A stretch of 64,000 nucleotides of DNA, taken from Dromaius novaehollandiae. Lineage: Eukaryota; Chordata; Aves; Casuariiformes; Dromaiidae. The notes below the pieces were generated by a model, which had not been told where the DNA came from, did no database searches, and saw only the letters and a program-made list of their open reading frames with translations. The stretch lies in assembly GCF_036370855.1 (NCBI RefSeq), contig NC_088102.1, positions 37,919,835 to 37,983,834 on the forward strand, read 5' to 3'. Positions 32,201 through 45,000 of this stretch are shown piece after piece. The translations under genes were made by a program, and so were the position numbers. The stretch's first letter is position 1, and the number at the start of each line of letters is the position of its first letter.

Positions 32201-35200
32201 ACGAGAAACTTAGATTACTTTGTATTTGACCTTACTGTGGATATTTAAGGGGGGGGGGGGAAGAAATCTGTCCAAAATAATAACTTTATTTAGATGTCTC
32301 TTAGGTGAGACGGACCTCTGGGGAAAAAAAAATGGATAATCAGGAATATGAAAAGGGGAAAAGTCAGCTTGAACCCTCTATGACTGGAATATTTGGGCAT
32401 AAACTAGCTGCATAGCTCACTTACTGGAACAAAATACTCGTGTTCTGCATAACTGGACGTTGTAGTTGAGCTTTTAGACAGTGATTGGTGTTTTTCTTCA
32501 AGCGTCTGCTGCTTTGGTGCACAGCTTCAGATGCCTTAAAGCGGCCTGTCTGTCTTTTGGGTGGATTGGGGTGTTTTTCCTGCATTTCCTAAGAATAGGA
32601 TATCTTTGATGAGGCATCCAAGCCTGTAATCTTTTCATTTTAATCTGTCATCTGAATTTTCACAAGTGCTCCTTTTTTTTTTCTTTTATCATAATCATCT
32701 TAAAACTGTAGTTACAAATTCAAGTATCCAGCACTTTAGAATGTAGCTGGGTTTTATACATGTATTAACTGTTTTCCAACATACTGTGATCCAAAAACCC
32801 TCTGTATTTTACGTGCTAAGATGTTAACTAATGATTAGTGTTGTAGATGGTTTAACTAGGTATCAAATATTTATATTGCAGTACTTTGTGAAGGAGTGTA
32901 CTAGAATGTTAAATTTAATTAACATTACTATTAATATATGATCACTCTTTTCAAAGGAATTCTTTCAAACTTTGCCTTCTTCCAACATGCCATGTTTCCT
33001 TACAATGTATGGAATAGTTGTGGGTGCTAATTTTTGTTCTATAGGAATTAGATGATGGTAAAGATGATGGTTTTACTTAAATTTTATTGAATTTCCTTTC
33101 ACAAGATCTGAACTTACTTTCAAATGTAAATTAAAATATTTTTCCAGTAAACTTAGTTAGCCTTCTTAGGAATTTGCAAGAATTACTCAGGCCGTTGAGG
33201 GGTGCCACCCGTCTTTCATTATCACAGCAATGTGTGATGTAGAACCAGTAAAAGCGTAATGTAGAAGTTATCATTCGTACCAAGGGTTATGGACACGCAA
33301 AACTTAATCTAGTCTGAACTTCTTATTTGTCTGTATTTTTTCCATGTAAATAATTATATTTTCATAATACTTATTTGCTGCTTTTTAATTAAAATCTTTT
33401 GCTACAGTTTGAAGTTGTAAGCTTTTAAAAATCCTGCGGCATTTGTAGATGTAAATTCTGTTATGATGTCCCCTTAAAGACTGGGGCTTAGCATCAAATA
33501 GTAACAGTTGCAACTGTCTGTTTCAGCTATTCAGATTTTCCTAATTTGTACTTTTGACTAACTGCATTCCTATTAAAATATTAGGCTTTTAGAATTCTGA
33601 AGGCCAAGAGTTCAAACAGCCTGCTCCTCCTTAGAAAAAAGGATCAGTATTTGTATTCATATGTCAAATTTAAAATTCTAAAGCTTTGTGGCATCTGGCC
33701 ATTTAAAAAAAAACTTCTTTATGTGACAAGCAGTGTTGTAAAAAGGCTTGATATTATGGTATTTGGAACACCAAAGTAATTGTTGCTTTGTCCATTCATC
33801 AGAAAACCTCAAAACTTCTCTTAAGTATTAATTAAATGATGTTATGTTGTTTTCTTTTTATTAATGGGCAAAGTGAGGCATTTGTATATTTGAAAAGATT
33901 TGATGGTACATCTGTGATAGAAAACTCACTTGGTGGAAACATGGCCTGTTCTGTGATTTGAAATCAGGTATGCTGTCAAAAATATTTTTCTAGTATAATT
34001 ATCCACTGAAGTGCTTTATCCAACACAGTAATTCTGGCAAAAGAAATGTTTTATGATTGGATCCTCCTCCCTGTGCTTCTGACATAATTATGTGGTGAAA
34101 TGCTTTAAGTGTAGTTCAAGTCAAAGTATGAAGCAGAATTCTAAACAAAGAAAAAAAGTTATAGCCACAGAAGTTATTTATATGCCAGGAAATTTCCAAT
34201 AAGCTTTTTTTTTTTTCCCAAATAGATGTGTTAAAATATGCCTGTCTATTGATAGACACTTGTTTTATACTCCCACGGATGTCCAGTTGCATACTGAGGA
34301 ATAGCTGTTTGGGAAGAAAAACATACTGTAACTCTCAAAGTATGCATCGGTTGAATAAGAAAGTGAGCAGAGATAACGTTAGTAACACAGAGATGAATTG
34401 TGTAAGGAGGAGTGACTCAAATCTTTAAAGCAGGTGACAAAAAGACAGGGCCAATCCTGCATACTTCTTTTCTGCAAAAAAAGTGATGTGATGTTGCCTC
34501 TCTTAAGTGTTTTGAGTACTTGGCCAGTATGTTGAAGTTCAGGTTCAAATTGCTGTACTGTTTGGGGGGGGACTTGAAATCCACACCTGTTATTTCCCAG
34601 GGGAATGCCTTAATGGGCAGGCCACTGTGTGTTTTGATGTCAGGCACTTCCAGACTCCAGTGAGTTTCATTCCTGAGGAGTAGTGTTCCCTTGGGGCCGA
34701 GTGCAAGCAGAGTATGTAGCCTAGGGACTGGCTGTCAGGGCAAATGATCAGTACAGATTGATGATTTGAACCCAGCCCTCCTGCATGTGGGCCAAATGTT
34801 GAATGAGTAAGAGAAAAGGATTATTTTTTTTGTAGTGTAGAGTTAAATTGTGGGGGGTTAAGTCTCTATTCTTTCTCTTTTTGTTTATTCTCGGCTAACT
34901 TGGCCATTTGCTACTCATGTTTAGTTTTAGACATTTGAACAGCATATGTAACTTAATGTTTTCACTGCAGAAGGAGCCTGGTTGCTTATCTGGAGGCTGT
35001 GGAGTCTAGTAAGTGGCAAGGCATTTAGATTTTCTTGTGGATCTACTTCTGCTTTCTTACAAGATAAGGAATAACAAAAATGCAATTGTTTCAACTTACC
35101 TATAATTATTATCTGCTATATGAAGATCACTGCAATGCATTATGTTTCCCTAAGTGATTTGCCTATTGCATCATGTATCAGTTTTGGTAGGTCATAATTA

Positions 35201-36392
35201 CCTTCCAAAGAAAAATTATGAGAAAGAATTAGTTAAAGTGACTTTCTGTTAACATTTTTAATACTTAATTCTGCCTCACCTCTCTGGTCTTTCATTTTTT
35301 GCATTTCTTCTCTAGGCTTAGAGAAGAAGTTTGACAATTGGTATGTGCGACAGTGTAGGTCATAGTTGTCAATCATCAAGTTTAGCATTCTGAATTCACC
35401 ATGCTTTATCAGTATAGAAAACAAATTCCCCATATCCCTCAAAAACCTAAAAACAGATGAAATGATGGAAATTCTGGAAAAAAGCTAGTTTGTAGAAAAA
35501 TGTGTTAGAAAACAAACTATGAATTTCATCCTTGTATTGTGTTAGCATTCATATTATGGAGATGCAGTGGGAAAGCAGTGGCTTATTTGAGCATAACAGA
35601 TGAGTCAAAAGGCTCTCAAATGGTTTTCGGAAAGGAAATATATTAGAACCGCAGCTGATTTCTGGGAAAAGTATGTTAAGGGATAAGAGTTAAATGGTCC
35701 TTTACAAAAGGCATTAGTAGAACTCAAGTATTGTGTAGTCAGAGTACGGTAGCATCTAAAGACCGCACCTGTGTATTAATATCAACTGTTGTGTGAAAAG
35801 TCAGTGTGAATTGCCTCATTTTTATAGCTGAAGTTGTTCAGTGATATCTTTATGCTCTCTAGAGTGTTGAATTTGGCAAAACTAAAAACCTTTGATAACT
35901 AGGAAGTGCTGCTGCAACCCCTGCAACTGCTCTTTGACCTGGCAGTAGCTGCTGGGAGGCGTGTATATGCATTCCAATTCTGTTTCCAAGGATAAGTATA
36001 CATTTTAAAGTCAGGAAGGAGAGAGTGGAAACAGCAACTGTTTTAGACACCGGTGGTGTTGAGCTGATTTGTCGTGAAGTTCTGATCACAAACATTTGTC
36101 ATCAAAGGGGGACAATGTGTATTAGTGCCTGAGAGTTGCTTCTCATTTCAGTAGCGTGTTATAAGGAATGCCAGGGATTTATGTACGAGCATGTTGTTAG
36201 TAGTGTGATAGCATACGAGTGACTTGCATTTAGTGAGGGATATATGAAAGAATAACAAAACTGTTAAAATGTTCGTCTTGTTCAAGGCTGAAAGGCTGGT
36301 AAAACGTAATTGGTGTGATGCTTTAGTAAAATCACTGTTCAAAGAGAGAAATGACTTCACTTGATGTTTCTCACTGCTTGTCTTCCTCCCAG
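32201..36392 (+). other. PALS1: PALS1 intron 1, remaining part
   Basis: AT-rich intronic sequence from the end of the CpG island to the candidate exon at 36393. It contains short poly-T/poly-A runs only. No repeat family, RNA gene or coding exon was recognised. Confidence 0.6.
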
Positions 36393-36456
36393 GATCTTAC
36401 TCTCAGTTTGGGTGACAGAGATCAGCTGATCAGCTCTCATCTCAGTCAATATTCAG
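36393..36456 (+). other. PALS1: Candidate PALS1 non-coding exon 2 (5'UTR)
   Basis: A 64-nt segment framed by an excellent acceptor (CTTGTCTTCCTCCCAG) and an excellent donor (TATTCAG|GTGAGT). It contains no ATG, as suits a 5'UTR exon between the CpG island and the ATG exon at 58.4 kb. It includes the 12-bp palindrome GATCAGCTGATC. Assignment is inferred from splice-site quality and position; transcript data would be needed. Confidence 0.5.
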
Positions 36457-38903
36457 GTGAGTAACCCAGTGATCTCTTAGCTGAGATGATCTTCATAGTC
36501 AAGTTCAGTTAAGGTAGTATGCCTTGACAACTCCTTTTCTATTTGTCAGTTATTTAGGAGCTGGTCGTCTGTGTGGCAGAGGAGAATTCTAGGTAGGGAA
36601 GCATCTTTTCTTCATGGCAGTTGTGCTATCGAGCTGTTAAATTCTTCAACGCAGGAGATATCATGACAACGCTTTCTTTAGAATATGATGCTTCTGTGCA
36701 TAAAGCTAAAAGCTTGACCTTAACGTCAGATCAAGCAGTGTCCCTCGGTGTCCTGGTTGAGAACTTGTGGTTAGCCTGGTTTATTGTGTTCTATCAAATC
36801 ACCGTTGATTTGTCTGCTACTGTTAATCAAAGTTGAGACAGGTTATGTATGGAGATAGATTAATCGTGGATTAATACAGTGTACCTCAGCTGTCTAAGGA
36901 AATTAAAGCTGCTTTTGTGGAAGAGATATTACAAATTAATGGGTTGTGCTCAACAGAAACTAGATGCAAGTCTTGTATTGGCAAAAAGAGTGTGTTACTA
37001 CTTCCTATAGTGAGTAAGTCCTATTTCCTAAATGTTCTCTCATCTCTGAAGGCCAAACTTGTGCTTTTGGGCTATGCATCCATAGTTTTCAAACAGCAGA
37101 GGGTTAGCATTGAATTAGCTTGTATTGTATTGATTTTACTTCTTAGGTATGTATGTCTTTGTTTTCAGAGAGTGAATTTCTCTTTTCGCAGTGTTTGAAA
37201 GGACCTGTGATGTCAGCAAATAAATTTAGTCCTGTGTTTTAGTGGGAGAATATAGTATACTGGATGTCATGTGCTTTCTGCAGAATCAGTTCCTGTAGGA
37301 TCAAGCAGTGATAGAATTGTAAATGCTACTGCATGGTAGCACTAAACATTTTCTTTAAACAGTATTAAAAATTCTCAGATGCAGGAAAAAAGGAAAGTGA
37401 GTGGAAATTGAACTGGATATAGGTATTTAGAAGTTGTTGCGGGATAATTGAAACATAATGCAAGCTCATACCGTTTCATTTTTTTTTTCCAGTAATCAAG
37501 ATGTGTTCTAAATTTGTAACCTAATTACTTAGAGGGAAGCACAGTCGCTTAGAGAAATGAGATAAAAGCTGCTTATGAGCCCAATAGTATTTACGGTTTG
37601 GTTTTGACTAGACCAGAATAGTCTGTTTCACACTTCATTTCTTGAAAAGCTATAAAATGCACTAAAACTCTTTTTTGAGCCTCAAGTTCTTGTTAGATTA
37701 GTGGACTTTTTTTTTTTTTTGCACTGTATTATCACTTTACGATGGTTCTTGCCCATTCTTAGAATATTCATCTAGTGTGTGCTGTGTTCTTCTCTCAAGA
37801 CTTTAACCACTGTGATACAATCTCTTCCTAGCAAAGCATGTTGCTTTAAGGCGTTACGATGAGTACTAGCTAGAACTGCTAAGGTGTCAGTTGCTTGCCA
37901 TCAGTGGAAAGGGGAGGAAAGTGGCTATCTGTGGCTTCTGCAGAGTCTGATCGATACTTTCTACCTTTTAGCAAACTTAAATTTCTTTTTCCTCCATTGG
38001 CTCAACAAGCAAGACAAAAAGATCAAGGACTGTAAGTATATCCCAAAGAAAGCTAGGGATCCGAAAAGCAAATGTCATTTGTTCTTCCTTCCAGAAGAAA
38101 AAATCCTAAGGATAGTTTTAAGGAAACTCAACAGGAGAAAAGCTGTTCAAAATGAGTTGTTTTGAAATACTTGGTGGGCCATTACTTTCTTTAACCTTTT
38201 GCCAATCTTCAAGTAAGAAGTCAAAATGAATTGCAACTGAGAGCTATTTCTCTCTGAAAAATAGAACTCTGCATTTCGTTGCATGATGTTTTGAAGCAGC
38301 AGTTAAGAGTTATTTTGGCTTATTGCTCATGAGGTAATTGTTACATTATAAACTACTTCTACTTTGATATCAATGTCTTCTTTAGACTAGTGAATCTATA
38401 ACTATTAGGGAGTATTCACATGATCAGTTAGAATAGTTGTGATGCATTGTTTTTCCTTAGATCTTTCTTGTTTTAGTGTGGGCTTTTTGTGTTTTTGACA
38501 CTACTTTTTTTGCAGCATTTTTGTTGCTCGTTTTCTTGCATTCTGTACTTCTGCAGACCTTCATGGGTCTTAGAGCTGACATTCTCTAAATAGGCAAGAC
38601 GGACAATAGTGGGAAGGAAACAAAGGTTATATATTGGATCACACCATTCCTATGCTCTGTTAAGTCTTACGACCTTTCGCTTTCTCTTTCCTATCCTATT
38701 ATTGTATTGCATCTTAAAGTTGGATTGGCCTGTAAAGTAGTGCCTATACTTAGCATTTCTTTCCTTCTGCTCTGCTGTCTTGCTTCTTCTTTAGGTCTTG
38801 TGATGCTTTTGTTCTGTTATCTCAGCTCCGGTATATTCAAGGATACCCCTTCTATTTCAGCATCAATTTTCTATGCAAGAGTGGAGTTAAACAGAAATAA
38901 CCT

Positions 38904-38929
38904 TTTTTATGGGATACGTCCCATAAAAA
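38904..38929. repeat. Perfect 11-bp inverted repeat with 4-nt loop
   Basis: TTTTTATGGGA (38904-38914) and its exact reverse complement TCCCATAAAAA (38919-38929) are separated by TACG, a near-perfect 26-bp palindrome. Function unknown; it may be fortuitous or a small mobile-element end. Confidence 0.85.
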
Positions 38930-39124
38930 TGATGACTGTTACCTAGTAGTATGCAAAGGAGAGTAGTCCAGTGCCAGTAGCTCTAGAAGTAATTTTTGGC
39001 AAGTGCGTAATGGGATTATTACATATCCCTGAAGTGTAATAAAATTGAACAGATTTTCATAGAAAATTATTTTTGACCATAGTATCTGTTCACTATGCTT
39101 TATCTAGTGTGAGTGACATCCAGA

Positions 39125-39806
39125 AAGACAACAAAATGTTGACTGTATCAGGAAAGGCATTAAGAAGATGACAGAAGACATTGTATTGCTGCAGTGCAAA
39201 ACTGTTGTCCTACTCCTGTGTACAGTTCAGGTCTCTACATCTAAGGAAGTACATAGCAGTAGAATTAAAAAGAAAAAGGGCAACAAAAACATCCAAGGGA
39301 ATGGAGCCTTACAGGAAGATACTAAAAAGACTGGAACTTCTCAGTTTGAAGAGAAGGCTGGAAGGGGATATGATGGAGGTTCCAGAAAAAAAGTCATGAA
39401 GGCTGTGGAGCTCACAAATGCAGGGTGCATTTGATTAAACTGATAGATAGGTTTGAAACAGATAAAAGAAGGTATGTCTTTGCAGACTGGGTGCTGAACT
39501 ACTGATGTTCACCACATGGTTTGTGGAGGCAACCAGTATCAGCAGGTTCAAAAAAAAAAAAAAAAAAAGAAAGGAATTAAACAGATTCCCTGATAGCAGG
39601 TCCATTGACAGATACAGTCAATGGTTCATAATAGAACAGTCAGGGATGTACCATCTAATGTCCTGAATTCAACAGCTGTGGATGCTTGGGGAATACAGGT
39701 TATCCTGAAACAGCACATCTGGTTGCTACTGTCAGATGCAGAATTCTGGGCTTGATGGACCGTTGGTCTGACTGACCCAGCAGGGCGTTTCTTGTATTCT
39801 TACCCT
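39125..39806 (+). mobile_element. CR1 LINE, 5'-truncated 3' end
   Basis: Plus-strand CR1 3' region with diagnostic text: CCTGTGTACAGTTCAGGTC, GGGCAACAAAAACATCCAAGG, CTAAAAAGACTGGAACTTCT, GGGGATATGATGGAGGTTC, then GCTTGATGGACCGTTGGTC and TGACCCAGCAGGGCG. It ends in two degenerate octamers (TTCTTGTA TTCTTACC, 39789-39804), as CR1 elements do instead of a poly-A tail. An A-run interrupts it near 39550-39569. It is decayed and non-coding. This subtype of 3' end is an old one, shared widely among sauropsids. Confidence 0.88.
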
Positions 39807-42027
39807 AAATGTGCAGAATCCAGATTTTACTTTGTACTGAAATTTGCTCTCTAAAAATATGGCAAGTAAATGCCAGATAATGCAAGCCAGATATTATACT
39901 ACACTAGACTACAAGCAGTAACAAGCTGATCAAAAAAAGGGGGGGAACGGAAGAGCTGGGAAGCCCTAGCAAGGGAGGATAAGAAGCTCAGGCTCGGCTG
40001 AAAATCTCAATCCGCCTGCTAAGGCGGTCATGGCTCCCCTGTGAACTCCTCTGCAAAAATGCCATGTTTAGTGTCATCACTGATATTCTGATGGTTCAAT
40101 TTTGATGAATGGACATGAAGGGGCCTCTGTTACAAATACAGTTTTGTGATGCCGCATTGAGGATTTTTTTTGTACTTGTTTAGAAAGGCAAATAGATCTT
40201 AGAAGCTAAAAAGCTCAGTTAAAGGTGGTAGGAGGGGACAGTCTGCCGAAGTGAACTCTATGCGCAAGTTCTTTTTTAAGCCTTGAGTATGTTTTCCACG
40301 GCTAATCAGTGGTGATACCTAATTTATAAGTATTGTATGTGTTTGATCTTAATGAGTAAGCGCTAGGGTGATAACTGCACGGTACACATTTAAGTGGAGC
40401 ATTTAAATTCATTTAATGGAAAGTGTAAAATGTAAAATACCACCTGTCCGATAGTAAGATATTAAATATTTGCATATTTTTTTTCAAATTTAACAGCTTG
40501 AGTTGCAAACTTGAATTTATGTATACTTATTCTTCTGAGCCAGTTTCTGACTTCCATTGGTGAGAACTTCATACAATTTCTCCTTCTGTCAATATTTTTA
40601 AAGTCTTTTCTATACAAATATTTAATGAATGCGGCTGCATACCTAAGTGGCTGGGTAGCAAATGTAGACTAGTTTTGTGTTCCGTCTTAAGTGCACACTC
40701 CTGTCAGATCTTAGAAAAATATTTAACACTGTTCTTTTGGTATTACGTGTGTTAATGCCGCTTCTAACTTCTGTAGTTGCGACTTGATGTGATAATTAAC
40801 ATTCCACGCAAAACCTCAATGCTTTATTTCTTAGAGCTACTTTAAAACTGAGTGTTTAGGCTCTAAGGTACATAATATGACTAACCGGAGCCTGTTAAAC
40901 TTAATTACTAATTGCTTAAGTTTACACTGTGCTTTTGAAACTGTTTTTATGGGAGCAATTTGGGGGGTGGGGTTGGATGGATTTGTGAGGAGTGGTGCAT
41001 CTGATTCTCGTTACTTTAGAAGAAATTTAGGTTGTCACTACAGCTTGGTGATTTACAAGTCACAGTTTTCACTTTTTCCTGTTCAGCTCCTCTTGTCTAG
41101 TTCATCACTTGCAGAACTGGCAGAAGAAGTGCTTGTTCCTCAGTCATTTCAGTGCAGTGTGGTGTCTGAGGGAGAGGACCCAAACTGAGATGCAAATCTT
41201 AGCTCTGAAGTGGCTGAGGTGCCAGTACACATACCCTACTGCCAACCCTGCTTTGGGGATCAGTGACTTCTGACCTGGGGGTGGGCAGGATCTACAGCTG
41301 AGGATAGTAACTTAATCTGCTACAACAAGATTTGCTAGAGCTTGTCTATCAACATCTTTAAATTAAGCTGTTGTCCCTTCAGCTCAGCCTCTTATGCAGC
41401 CTTATTTTCTTCTTGAAAAAGATAATGCAAAGAAATAACAATTGGCTGTATATCTTAAGATCACTCTTTGCAAGGAACTCCATCCCTAACTTGTGACCTG
41501 TACTTTGAGGAAGCATCAAGCATATTATTGTTGACCATTTCAGGTATTAAGGATTAACATATTGTTATATTAATATATATTCTTACAGTTACATTCCTGA
41601 GAAAACTTATTTAACAGTTGCAATTTGCACTGGCTTTGATTTCTGGATTTAAAATGTCATACTATGCAGAAATGCACTGTGCTATTTCTATATACATAAC
41701 CACGGTGTGTGCAGAACCAAAATCAAAATAGAAACATCAGTAATAAATGGTAATATCTATTACCTAAAGCAAGACTCTTGTCTTGCGCATGGGAGCCACT
41801 TGAATGGGCATTTAAAGGTTAGAGGAGCAGTGGTGGTTGTTTTAATCATTCAGGCTCCAAAGAAAATGATAAAAGTCACTGAAGTATTCTTGGCTTTTTC
41901 AAGAAAAGTGGAAAAAACACAGACTTTTGTATTTTCCAATGAAAAATCTCAAGATCAAATGCTTCCCTAGGGCAAGAACCTGTCTTCTCACTTTGCAAAA
42001 TTAGAAAGCAAAATCTTGGAACCTTGC

Positions 42028-42079
42028 TTTTTTTTTCCTTTTTTTTTCTTTTTTTTTCCTTTTTTTTTTTCCCCTTTTT
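42028..42079 (+). repeat. T-rich (TTTTTTTTCC)n-like tract
   Basis: Long T runs punctuated by CC or C, about 50 nt, ending in CCCC. Purely low complexity. Confidence 0.9.
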
Positions 42080-45000
42080 TCCAGAATGCATGTAACAAGT
42101 GCCCAGAGGGGTGGTAGGAGAGAAAGCCATGTGCAGATGGCTACTGAAGAACCTCTGTCTGTAAGGCATTAGAACAGTCATCAGAGGAGCTTTTTTCAGT
42201 ATATTTCCATGTAAGGTAGTAGTGCTGTTCAGTACTAACCCTGCTTAACCCTGCTGGGTTAATATTTGTAGATTTCTAGACAGTGCAACTTATTATAATG
42301 GCTGCATTATTCAAGCTGTTAAGGGCTTCTTAGAAAATGAATACTGCACCATATCTTTATTATTATACTGCTTTGATTTCTAGGCTTAGGTGAGCTCTAA
42401 AGCGTAAAGACTCACTTTTGTACATCTGACAACTGTAAAATATAGGACTGCAGTGTCTGCTGCTACTTTTTGAGCCTTCCTACTATAACACAATCAAAAT
42501 ATTTACAAAACTGATTTTACTGGCCTAGAAGGTGACACTTCAAACCTTATGTTAGCATGTTTTCTCCTTCAGTTAAGAACAAGGAATCCGTGGCACCCTG
42601 TAGACCTGAGCATTACTCGAACATTCATACTTGCAAGCATTGGAACTTCTCTGATTAATCAGGTCTCCCAGTTAAAGTTCTGTAATGATAGTGCTTTCAT
42701 TCTACCCAACTTTGCCTGAAAGACCACATTAAAGGGCTCCAAAATTAGACAATATGGTCTTTGCAGGAAAAACAGCTGCATATATTGCTAGTAAGTAAGA
42801 GAATTTAAGGTAGGTGTCCAGAGAGTAGCCTACAACCTGGGTAAGGATCCAACAGAGCCGTACTGTGGACATTCCCGAGTGTCAGCGAGGGAGCAGACTG
42901 TTGCCTGAGAGCCTTCTTACTTCTCTTTATTCATGATTAATATGGAGATGTCTGAGCTAATAAGCCATCATGAGCTTGGAGAGCGCAGTTAGCAGAGTAC
43001 AGACAAAAATTGAATTAAGCATGGTTTATTAATTCCAGATCACTGATGGTTGTACCAGACCCAAGTACTTCAGTGTCACTTGAGTTTTGTCTGTCTTGTC
43101 TTCTGAAATGATATCTGCAGGCATTACCATTATCAGAATATCCCAGTCCTTTCCTGCTTACTGGGAACACTGACTATGAAATGTTTTTATTAAGGATTTA
43201 AAATATGTTTTATTTTTCAGCTATTATCCTGAGTGGTACTTTGAAAACTGTGCTAGAAGACTTTTATTAATTGACCTGCAGTCATGTCAGACCTCTTGAT
43301 TATACTCACCTGACCAATTCTTTAGGGATTCTTTACTCATTCATTAGAAAAAAAAATAAGACAGTCTGAGGTCCTGACACCCCTTTTTCAGTGGGTTGGG
43401 GAACAAAGGGAGACAACAGCATTGCCCTAACAATATTATGTAGCTGCTATGCGTTCTTCAGTTTTCACAGATGTTTGAATGCTTTTGTGTCTTATGCTCA
43501 ATCTTGAAGTTGTGACTTTTGTAAGCTAATAATTTATTTTTGTAAGCAAACCAGTTCTTTCCTCTTTTACTGAACATCCTGTTGCTCTTTTAAATAAAAG
43601 TGATCAATTTAGCTTCTGTAGGCAGTTCCTTATTTTACATAGCTTTTGTGTATTTTCTTACTTTGTTTCATTTGAAAGTGTTTGTTCATCTCTAGTAACT
43701 TATATTGCTGATATTCAGACTCTTCTTTTTCTCTTAAGAAAATGAGTGGAACCTGTTCCAGGTGAAGGTGTGCCTTCTTTTGTTTGCATGAAAGAGAACT
43801 GAAACTCTGTAATTTATGTTGATTAATTTATCTTAATAGAGAGCAGTTTAATCTCTTTCTACTAAAAAGGATCAAGCATTTTCCTATAATGTGATGTAAT
43901 ATTTTTCATAAAATTGTTAGGCAGTCTGTCTTTTTATAAAAGCTCTGTACAGAACAGCCTTGCCATTATTCCTGAAGTGTCATTAAAAGTTATTCCGTAC
44001 TACTAGCAACAGATTATTTGAAATAGTATGAGGCAATAAATGTCAAGAAAATACTGTTTAAATTGTAGCTTTTTGCACTGGATGATGTTATCGGGTTGCA
44101 TTCTAATTGATTTTATAATTCTCATTTTAGCCAAAGTGCCAAACTTGTCATTTGTAAGTGGGCCTCAGAAGTCCTAATCCTAGCAGACACATTTGTGAAG
44201 TTGTTCTGAGATTGAGAAAGCAGATAACGTTCATTGTCGTGTTGGTTTTTATCTGACGTACAGGGTAAGCAGATCTATTACTTTCTCTCTGAACCTTTGG
44301 GTGTTTCTTTCTTCCTAAACCCATTGTTGCTAATCACACAGTACTTTTTGGAGTGGTTTTGGCTTTTATTTGTTCTTTCACTTAAACACGCTATCATGTG
44401 GAGTTTCTTGTACATACTTCATCTAATTTGTTAGGTGTAAATTGACTTGTCTACCCCTGGTAAGAGCTAGTACTACTTTAGCTTTTGCAAATCTGTAACT
44501 CATTGAAAATTGCAGTTGTACTGGTGACAAAAGGAGCAAATGAAGTAATTTTGAGACAGTTGTTTTATGTGCAGATGATGTGACGTTACAGCAGTTTGCC
44601 ATTGTGAGTGAGAGGTTTCTTTCTTCTGCCATTTCATTGCACCAAGTTGGCTTGTTGAGAGTGAGGCAGCGGGTTCAGGGTAATGTGAAGGCTGTGTCTA
44701 CCTTGCAAAATCATATCCTCAGCTCAAGTGGGAACAGTGGCTGTAACTTGAGACTGTTTTGATATGTAGATATATGTGTATGTTTAGAGGTGGGTGGTGT
44801 GTACTGTATTTGAAAGTTTTTCAGCTTTGCTGCTCCAGTGCATTGTGAGAATATGCTCCTGTGAAATCTTCAAAAAGTATGTTTAGAAAACTAAATTCAA
44901 AAAACAAAACTACTAGGTAAGAAAAAGACCAGGTATTTTCAAGGTTTGCTGAGCAGAAGCATGGACACATAGAGTCCTTGATGCATGTCAGACACTGCAA

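Noticed and set aside
30759-32202. Very long open frames on both strands (up to 435 codons) in the CpG island
   Set aside because: They are Arg/Ala/Pro/Gly-rich in every frame and result from scarce stop codons in GC-rich DNA. There is no domain or splice logic, and the region is a promoter.
37884-38165. 93-codon Lys-rich frame in PALS1 intron
   Set aside because: No splice context, no recognisable domain, and within chance length for AT-rich DNA.
39168-39434. Open frame at 39.2-39.4 kb as a gene
   Set aside because: It lies within the CR1 3' region and is repeat-derived.
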